Assembly: GCA_964342855.1 (NCBI GenBank)
Contig: CAYFIB010000037.1
Span: 1 to 27,150, forward strand
Length of the DNA stretch: 27,150 bases
From: JBCBJX01 sp964342855
Lineage (GTDB): Bacteria; Pseudomonadota; Alphaproteobacteria; Caulobacterales; Parvularculaceae
Direction of reading: 5' to 3'
Within the stretch, counting starts at the first letter, position 1. Every line of letters begins with the position of its first letter. Positions 21,332 to 27,150 of the stretch are shown here, piece after piece. The position numbers and the translations under genes are program-made. Under the pieces are notes generated by a model that had not been told where the DNA came from, made no database searches, and saw only the letters and a program-made list of their open reading frames with translations.

Positions 21332-24289
21332 ATGACCCAGAACGCCCCGGAAGACTTCAACGCCTCGCCCGCTCTGCGGCGGGCGACGGGTTTTGATCCC
21401 GCCTGGTTCCACGCCCGTTACGGCGCGCTCATCCCGAACGCTCCAGAGGACGCCCAAGCGCTCGAGAAGCTTTATTTCGAGGGACTGCCCCGCCACGGCT
21501 GGTCACCGAACCCATTCGTCGATTTCCGCGGCGCCGCGCCCGCCGTCGCCGAGCGTTCGGGCCTCGCTGACGCGACGCGCGCGCAGCTGACCGGTTCGGA
21601 CCGCCCGCACTGGCTCTTCGACCGCGCTTTCTATCTGGAGAAAAACGGCGACGTCGCCGAGGCCGTCGCCCGCGGCGACCTCACCCCCTACCGCCACTTC
21701 ATCGCCAACGGCGCGGCGGAGGGGCGTCGCTCCCACCCGCTCTACTGCCCGGCGACCGTGCGCGAGCTGGCGGGCGACGCGGCGAACCCGCTGGAGGCGT
21801 TCCTCACCGAACACGAACCGGCGGGCGCGAGCTCCTCGCCCCTCTTCGATCCCGCTTATTACGCGACCATGAACCCGGACGCCGCCATCGCCGTGCGCGA
21901 GGGGCGCTATTCCTCCCTCCTCGCCCACTTCTGCACGGTGGGCATCGAAGAAGACCGTCCGTTTTCGCCCTATTTCGACTATGCGTTCTATACGAAGGAG
22001 AATCCGGAGGCGAAAAAGGCGGTGAAGGCGGGCGAAGCGCCCTCGGTCGTCTGGCATTATCTTTATGTCGGAAAAGCCGACTGGCGCGCGCCGAACCCGT
22101 ATTTCGATACGGACTATTACTGTCGGGAGAACCAGTGGGTCGGCGAGGACATGGCTCGGCTCTCCATCTCCGATCCGTTCGAGCACTATCTCGCCGTCGG
22201 CCAGAAGATGCGCCTTCGCCCTGCGCGCCCGCTTTACACCCGCCCGGCGGATCTCGCCGAAGGGAAGGCCCGCTTCGAACGCGCCGCGCAGCTTGATCTT
22301 CAGCGCGCGCTCGACGGCGTCGAGCGTCACGACTTCCCGGTCTCCGACGCGCCGAAGCTCTCCATCATCGTCCCCGTCTGCGGCGAGGCGCACTTCACCT
22401 TCTCCTTCCTGAAGCAGGCGTGCGCCGCTGCGCATTACTGCAAGTCGGCGGACGATCTCGATGTCGAAGTGATCGTCGTCGACAACGGCAGCCGCGATCA
22501 GACCCGCGATCTGGAAGATCATGTGAGCGGCGTGCGGATCATTCGCTTCGACGAACCCATCGGCTTCCCGCGGGCGGTGAACGCGGGCGCCGCCGCGGCG
22601 CGCGGCGAGGTGCTGCTGATCGCGAACAATGACATCCGCTTTCCCCCGCAATCGGTCGCGGCAGGCTACGCCAAACTGAAAGCCTCCGACGATATCGGCT
22701 TCCTCGGCGGCCTCATCGTCCTGCCGAACGGCGAGGTGCAGGAGGCGGGCTCCCTCGTTTTCCGCGATGGTTCGACGGCGGGCTTCGGGCGCGGCATGAG
22801 CCCGCTATCGGGCCTTTTCCGCTGGGAGCGGACGGTCGACTACGCCTCCGCCTGTTTCGCCTTCGCGCTGCGCGACGCCTTTGACGGCCTCGGCGGGTTC
22901 GATGAAGCGTTCTCGCCCGGCTATTACGAAGAGACGGCCTTCTGCCTCCGCCTCTCCGAGCTTGGCCTCCGCGCTGCGTTTTCGCCAGAAATCATCGTCG
23001 AACACTTCGAATACGGAAGCTATTCCTCCGGAAAGCCGCCGGCGACGTCGCTGGCGCTCATGGGTCGCAACCGTTCCAAATTCGTCGCAGGCGCCGGGGC
23101 GGCGCTCGCGAAGAAGCCTGCGGCCGGACCGACCTCGAAGCGCGTCGCGACCGCGGCGCCCTCCCCCTTTAAGGGGCGCATTCTGATGATCGAGGATCAG
23201 GCGCCCGACCCCGCGCTCGGCGCAGGCTTTGCGCGCTCATCGGACATCATCCGGTACGCCGTGGAGCTTGGCTGGCAAACGGACGTCTACGCGCTCTACG
23301 CCTCGCCCTGGCGGTTTTCGGCGACCCATCGCGAGCCGCGCGCTGTCGACGGCGTCGATCTCATCGCCGGCTGGCATTCGAAACTGACCGCCCCGGAATA
23401 TGTCGAGCGCCACATCGAGGCCTATGACGCGATCTGGCTCTGCCGCACTCACAACATGCAGCGCTTCGGCGCGCGCATCCGCGACGCCGCCTCGAAAGCG
23501 GGCGTCCCCGTCGTCGGCGACACCGAGGCGCTCGCATTTCTCCGCACCATGGACGGCGCGCCGTCGGAGGTGACGGCCGAGATCGTCGCGCGCGTGCGGG
23601 ATGAAATCGGAACATCCAGCGACGCCAGCCTCTGGCTCGCCGTGAACGCTCTGGAAGCGGATATTCTGGAGCGCTCCGGCTGCGGGCCGGTCGAGGTGCT
23701 CGGCCATGCGACGGCGCCGCGCGGCGGGTGGAGCGAGGAGGAGAAGAACCGCCTCCTCTTCGTCGGCGCCCTGCACGACGCGACGAGCCCGAATTTCGAG
23801 AGCCTTGAATGGTTCCTCGCCAACGCCTGGCCGCGCATCCGCAAGAACCGCCCCGGCGTCGGTTTCGATATCGTCGGCTATGCGGCGGCGGGGGTGACCG
23901 ATCGCCTCGCCGGACATGAGAGCGTGACGTTCCACGGCGCGGTGGACGATCTTGCGCCCCGCTTCGCTGCGGCGGACCTCTTCGTCGCGCCGACGGCCAT
24001 CGCCGCCGGTTCGCCCCACAAGGTGCACACGGCCATGGCGCACGGCGCGCCTGTCGTCATGACGCCGCTCCTCTACAGCCAGATCCGCGACGAGAGCGCC
24101 AATCCGGCCGAATTCGCCGTCGCCGGGCGCGAGGGACACGCGTTCGCCGATGCGGTGCTGGCGCTCCTCGCGTCAAAAGAGAAACGCCGCGCGGTTTCCG
24201 ACGCCCAAAGCGCCCTTCACAAGCGCACGGCGTCGCCCGCGGTCTTTCGCGAAGCGCTCGGACGTGTTCTGGAACGCCTTGAACGCTGA
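21332..24289 (+). CDS. Large glycosyltransferase: FDxxYY repeats, GT2 domain, GT-B domain
   Basis: I choose ATG 21332 (985 residues) because GGAGG lies 6 bases upstream; the frame opens at ATG 21197, only 5 bases from the divergent sulfotransferase start, and its first 45 codons look non-conserved. Five repeats begin at residues 21 (FDPAWF), 96 (FDRAFY), 172 (FDPAYY), 215 (FDYAFY) and 258 (FDTDYY), each followed by a partner like HYLYVGKADWRAPNPYF. A GT2 domain starts at about 343 (LSIIVPVCGE; VIVVDNGSRDQTRD; LIANNDIRFP; FDEAFSPGYYEETAFCLRL). A GT-B-like domain starts at about 615 (ILMIEDQAPDPALGAGFARS; LLFVGALHDATSPNFESLEWFL; LFVAPTAIAAGSPHKVHTAMA). It should build a surface glycan in the cytoplasm. 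manC follows after 12 bases. Confidence 0.92.
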   Translation: MTQNAPEDFNASPALRRATGFDPAWFHARYGALIPNAPEDAQALEKLYFEGLPRHGWSPNPFVDFRGAAPAVAERSGLADATRAQLTGSDRPHWLFDRAFYLEKNGDVAEAVARGDLTPYRHFIANGAAEGRRSHPLYCPATVRELAGDAANPLEAFLTEHEPAGASSSPLFDPAYYATMNPDAAIAVREGRYSSLLAHFCTVGIEEDRPFSPYFDYAFYTKENPEAKKAVKAGEAPSVVWHYLYVGKADWRAPNPYFDTDYYCRENQWVGEDMARLSISDPFEHYLAVGQKMRLRPARPLYTRPADLAEGKARFERAAQLDLQRALDGVERHDFPVSDAPKLSIIVPVCGEAHFTFSFLKQACAAAHYCKSADDLDVEVIVVDNGSRDQTRDLEDHVSGVRIIRFDEPIGFPRAVNAGAAAARGEVLLIANNDIRFPPQSVAAGYAKLKASDDIGFLGGLIVLPNGEVQEAGSLVFRDGSTAGFGRGMSPLSGLFRWERTVDYASACFAFALRDAFDGLGGFDEAFSPGYYEETAFCLRLSELGLRAAFSPEIIVEHFEYGSYSSGKPPATSLALMGRNRSKFVAGAGAALAKKPAAGPTSKRVATAAPSPFKGRILMIEDQAPDPALGAGFARSSDIIRYAVELGWQTDVYALYASPWRFSATHREPRAVDGVDLIAGWHSKLTAPEYVERHIEAYDAIWLCRTHNMQRFGARIRDAASKAGVPVVGDTEALAFLRTMDGAPSEVTAEIVARVRDEIGTSSDASLWLAVNALEADILERSGCGPVEVLGHATAPRGGWSEEEKNRLLFVGALHDATSPNFESLEWFLANAWPRIRKNRPGVGFDIVGYAAAGVTDRLAGHESVTFHGAVDDLAPRFAAADLFVAPTAIAAGSPHKVHTAMAHGAPVVMTPLLYSQIRDESANPAEFAVAGREGHAFADAVLALLASKEKRRAVSDAQSALHKRTASPAVFREALGRVLERLER

Positions 24290-24301
24290 GGCGGAGGCAA
24301 C

Positions 24302-25417
24302 ATGGCGAGCGAAACGGAGATCGGCGCGGCGCGCATCCGCCCCGCCATCATGAGCGGGGGCGCGGGTACGCGCCTCTGGCCGCTCTCGCGCGCGGAAAAA
24401 CCGAAACAGTTCCACGCCCTCGTCGGCGAGGAAACGATGCTGGGCGCGACGCTCGCGCGCCTCGCGCCCTTCGCGCCGCCGCTTCTCATCGGCTCCGCCG
24501 CCCACGCCGATCTCCTCCGCGCCGCCGCGCCGGACGCCGCCGCCTGGGTGCTGGAGCCCATGGGCCGCAACACGGCGCCCGCCGCCGCCATCGCCGCGGC
24601 CCTCGTCGCGGAGGATGACCCGGACGCCCTCGTCCTCCTCGCCCCGGCGGACCACCACATCTCGGACGCGGGCGCCTTCCGGAAAACCGTCGCCGCCGCC
24701 GCGCCCGCCGCCGCGGACGGGCGCATCGTCACTTTCGGCGTGGAGCCGACACGTCCCGCCACCGGGTACGGATATATCCGCCGCGGCGCGGCGCTCGGCG
24801 CCGGAAACGCCGAAGCGGTCGCGGCCTTCGTGGAGAAGCCCGATCTCGCCACCGCCGAGAGCTATCTCGCGGGCGGCGACTATCTCTGGAACGCCGGCAT
24901 TTTCCTCTACCGGGCCGACGTCATGCTGGAGGAGCTGAAGCGCCACCGGCCGGACATTCTGGAGGGCGCCCTCGCCGCCCTCGACACAGCGACGCGCGAC
25001 GGCGCGGCCATCGCCCTTGATCCCGCCCGCTTCGCCGACTGCCCGGCCGAGAGCGTCGACTACGCCGTCATGGAGAAAACCGACCGCGCCGCCGTCGCCC
25101 CCGCCGCCTTTCCGTGGACGGATCTCGGCGCATGGGACGCGGTTTACGATATATCCGAGCGTGACGGCGCGGGGTCAGCGATCTCGGGCGACGTCGTCGA
25201 GATCGACACGGCGAACTCGCTGCTGCGCACGGACGGGCCGCTGCTCGCCGCCATCGGCGTGGAGGACATGATCGTCGTCGCAACTGACGACGCCGTCTTC
25301 CTCGCCCCGCGCGAGCGCGCGCAGGACGTGAAGCAGGTCGTCTCCATCCTGAAAGAAAAGGGCCGGGAGGAAGCCGTGCGCTTCCTGAAGGTTCAATCGG
25401 AAAAGGACGCCTCGTGA
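24302..25417 (+). CDS. manC: Mannose-1-phosphate guanylyltransferase (single-domain)
   Basis: A 371-residue nucleotidyltransferase that makes GDP-mannose from mannose-1-phosphate and GTP. The pyrophosphorylase signature is SGGAGTRLWPLSRAEKPKQF (18-37); EPMGRNTAPA, LAPADHHI, TGYGYI, FVEKPD and YLWNAGIF follow in order. The C-terminal phosphomannose isomerase domain found in long ManC proteins is absent; at 371 residues it is the short form. It ends in the overlapping sequence GTGA with rmlB, so the genes are coupled. A supply of GDP-mannose fits the two large glycosyltransferases. The ATG at 24302 has GGCGGAGG upstream. Confidence 0.94.
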   Translation: MASETEIGAARIRPAIMSGGAGTRLWPLSRAEKPKQFHALVGEETMLGATLARLAPFAPPLLIGSAAHADLLRAAAPDAAAWVLEPMGRNTAPAAAIAAALVAEDDPDALVLLAPADHHISDAGAFRKTVAAAAPAAADGRIVTFGVEPTRPATGYGYIRRGAALGAGNAEAVAAFVEKPDLATAESYLAGGDYLWNAGIFLYRADVMLEELKRHRPDILEGALAALDTATRDGAAIALDPARFADCPAESVDYAVMEKTDRAAVAPAAFPWTDLGAWDAVYDISERDGAGSAISGDVVEIDTANSLLRTDGPLLAAIGVEDMIVVATDDAVFLAPRERAQDVKQVVSILKEKGREEAVRFLKVQSEKDAS

Positions 25418-26466
25418 AGATTTTCATCACAGGCGGGGCGGGCTTCATCGGGTCCGCCGTGGCGCGGCAGGCAATCGCGGGCGGGCACGAGGTCGTTGTC
25501 TTCGACGCCCTCACCTACGCCGCGAACCTCGACAATCTCGCGAGCATCGCCGAAGCGCCAGGCTATACGTTCGTGCAGGGCGATATCCGGGACGGCGAGG
25601 CCGTCCGCGCGACGCTTGCCGAGACGCAGCCCGACGCCATCATGCATCTTGCGGCGGAAAGCCATGTGGACCGCTCCATCGACGGGCCGGGCGTCTTCAT
25701 CGAGACCAATATCGTCGGGACCTACACGCTGCTGACGGAAGTGCGGCGCTATTGGGAGGCCCTGCCCGCCGAACGCCGGGACGCTTTCCGCTTCCACCAT
25801 ATCTCGACGGACGAGGTCTACGGATCGCTTGGGCCCGAAGGCCTTTTCCGCGAGGACACGGCCTACGCGCCGAATTCGCCCTATTCGGCTTCCAAGGCGT
25901 CATCCGATTTTCTGGTGCGGGCGTGGGGCGAGACCTACGGCCTGCCGGTTCTCACCACCAACTGTTCGAACAATTACGGGCCGTTCCAGTTCCCGGAGAA
26001 GCTCATCCCCGTCGTGGTGCTGAACGCCCTCGAAGGGAAGGACATCCCCGTCTATGGCGCCGGCGAGAACGTGCGCGACTGGCTTTATGTGGAGGACCAC
26101 GCCGACGCTCTCCTCCTCGCCCTGCAGAAGGGTCGGCTCGGCGAGACCTACAATATCGGCGGGAACGCCGAGCGCCGGAACATCGATCTGGTTCAGGCGA
26201 TCTGTGCTCTGATGGATGAATTCGTGCCTGAAGCCGGGCGCAAACACGCTGATCTCATCACCTTCGTCACCGACCGCCCCGGCCACGACGCCCGCTACGC
26301 CATCGACGCCTCCAAGATCGAGCGCGAGCTTGGCTGGCGGCCGAGCGTCGATATCGAGGAGGGCCTCCGCCGCACCGTACGCTGGTATCTCGATAATCGT
26401 CCGTGGTGGGAGGCGATCCGCCAGCGCGGCTTCTCCGGCGCCCGCATCGGGCTGAAGGCGGGCTAA
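25414..26466 (+). CDS. rmlB: dTDP-glucose 4,6-dehydratase
   Basis: A 350-residue short-chain dehydrogenase/reductase-type enzyme, second step of dTDP-L-rhamnose synthesis. The NAD-binding motif is GGAGFIG (7-13), the catalytic residues T132, D133 and E134 are in STDEVYGS, and the YxxxK pair is Y157 and K161 in PYSASKAS. NNYGPFQFPEKLIP and DWLYVEDHADAL are also diagnostic. The start is GTG 25414, overlapping the manC stop by 4 bases; the first residues MKIFITGGAGFIGS match the family exactly, which fixes the start. rmlD follows 5 bases later. Confidence 0.97.
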   Translation: MKIFITGGAGFIGSAVARQAIAGGHEVVVFDALTYAANLDNLASIAEAPGYTFVQGDIRDGEAVRATLAETQPDAIMHLAAESHVDRSIDGPGVFIETNIVGTYTLLTEVRRYWEALPAERRDAFRFHHISTDEVYGSLGPEGLFREDTAYAPNSPYSASKASSDFLVRAWGETYGLPVLTTNCSNNYGPFQFPEKLIPVVVLNALEGKDIPVYGAGENVRDWLYVEDHADALLLALQKGRLGETYNIGGNAERRNIDLVQAICALMDEFVPEAGRKHADLITFVTDRPGHDARYAIDASKIERELGWRPSVDIEEGLRRTVRWYLDNRPWWEAIRQRGFSGARIGLKAG

Positions 26467-26471
26467 GGCCC

Positions 26472-27150
26472 ATGCGCGTCCTTGTCTTCGGCCGGACCGG
26501 TCAGGTCGCGCAGGCGCTCGCCGAGGCGGGCGCGGCGCGGGACGATATCGAGATCGCGACCCTCTCCCGCGACGAGGCGGACCTGACGCAGCCGGACAGT
26601 CTGCGTGATGCGGTCTACGGATCGTCCGCGGATCTCATCGTCAACGCCGCCGCCTACACCGGCGTCGACGCCGCCGAGACCGACCGCGAGACCGCCTTCG
26701 CCGTCAACGCGCACGCCCCCGGCGTCATCGCCGCCGCAGCCGCATCGCGCGGCCTCCCGTTCATTCATCTCTCCACGGACTTCGTTTTCGACGGCGCCGC
26801 TGGGCGCCCTTATCGCGAGACGGACCAGACCAATCCCCTCGGCGTCTATGGGGCGAGCAAGCTCGCCAGCGAGACCGCCGTGCTTGACGCGGGCGGCGCG
26901 GCGGTCGTTCTGCGCACGGCATGGGTTTTCTCCGCGACCGGCAAGAATTTCGTCAAGACCATGCTCCGCCTCGCGGGCGAGCGTGATGCGGTGCGCGTCG
27001 TCGACGATCAGACGGGCGCGCCGACGCCCGCCGCCGCCATCGCCGACGCGATCCTCGCCCTCGCGCCAAAGCTCATGGCCGAAGGCGAAGCCGTCCGCGG
27101 CGTCTATCATTTCTGCGGCGACGAACCGGTCAGCTGGGCGGGCTTCGCGC
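26472..27150 (+). CDS. rmlD: dTDP-4-dehydrorhamnose reductase (3' end beyond window)
   Basis: The first 226 codons of RmlD, cut by the right edge. The protein starts MRVLVFGRTGQVAQAL with the nucleotide-binding loop, then VNAAAYTGVDAAE, FIHLSTDFVFDG (101-108), the YxxxK pair (Y126, K130 in GVYGASK) and DDQTGAPTPAAAIADAI. It reduces dTDP-4-keto-rhamnose to dTDP-L-rhamnose with NADPH or NADH. It is 5 bases downstream of rmlB with AAGG in between as part of a ribosome binding site. The rmlA gene for the first step is not in the window and may follow. Confidence 0.96.
   Translation, partial: MRVLVFGRTGQVAQALAEAGAARDDIEIATLSRDEADLTQPDSLRDAVYGSSADLIVNAAAYTGVDAAETDRETAFAVNAHAPGVIAAAAASRGLPFIHLSTDFVFDGAAGRPYRETDQTNPLGVYGASKLASETAVLDAGGAAVVLRTAWVFSATGKNFVKTMLRLAGERDAVRVVDDQTGAPTPAAAIADAILALAPKLMAEGEAVRGVYHFCGDEPVSWAGFA

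Noticed and set aside
21503..22651. 382-codon minus-strand open frame
   Set aside because: Antisense to the repeat and GT2 parts of the large glycosyltransferase; the sense frame has clear family motifs.

Overview
The window is GC-rich DNA from an alphaproteobacterium. The strongest taxonomic clues are the chvI-chvG-hprK-EIIA-HPr regulatory block, an FzlA-like GST next to queG, and an ABHD10-like hydrolase. All are typical of Alphaproteobacteria, and the mix suggests the Caulobacterales, Hyphomonadales or Parvularculales part of the class; genus cannot be decided from sequence alone. Coding density is very high. Many genes overlap or are a few bases apart, and no gap between genes exceeds about 220 bases. 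Long antisense open frames cover almost every gene because of the codon composition, and they were discarded.

Layout. 1-1095 (-): 5' part of a polytopic membrane protein running off the left edge. 1248-3985 (+): CDF metal efflux protein, then fzlA-like and queG genes that overlap. 4069-6053 (-): a small K+ channel gene followed by a BCCT transporter, plausibly an osmoadaptation pair, convergent with queG across a paired inverted repeat. 6121-6678 (+): rmlC. 6642-8872 (-): infC with an ATA start, a BON/OmpA-type envelope protein and a small membrane-anchored coiled-coil protein. 9052-11238 (-): GT4 and GT9 glycosyltransferases. 11292-12635 (+): ABHD10-like hydrolase and a ParD/ParE toxin-antitoxin pair with a clear promoter and operator. 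12652-16722 (-): pterin carbinolamine dehydratase, ChvI/ChvG two-component system, HPr kinase, EIIA and HPr, with a large palindromic repeat between the last two. 16883-17501 (+): zinc metallopeptidase-like protein and a 53-residue membrane peptide.

17574-27150 is a surface-glycan region. It holds two large bifunctional glycosyltransferases (830 and about 985 residues), a sulfotransferase and a DUF454 protein on the opposite strand, and a tight manC-rmlB-rmlD operon cut by the right edge. Together with rmlC, GT4 and GT9 this points to a cell-surface polysaccharide or glycoprotein glycan that uses GDP-mannose-derived sugar and dTDP-rhamnose and may be sulfated. The two large enzymes, one with five N-terminal FDxxYY-type repeats, are the least ordinary items.

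Two genes stand out for translation starts: infC begins at ATA, and the BCCT gene has no standard start codon upstream of its first membrane helix although a good Shine-Dalgarno sequence sits there.
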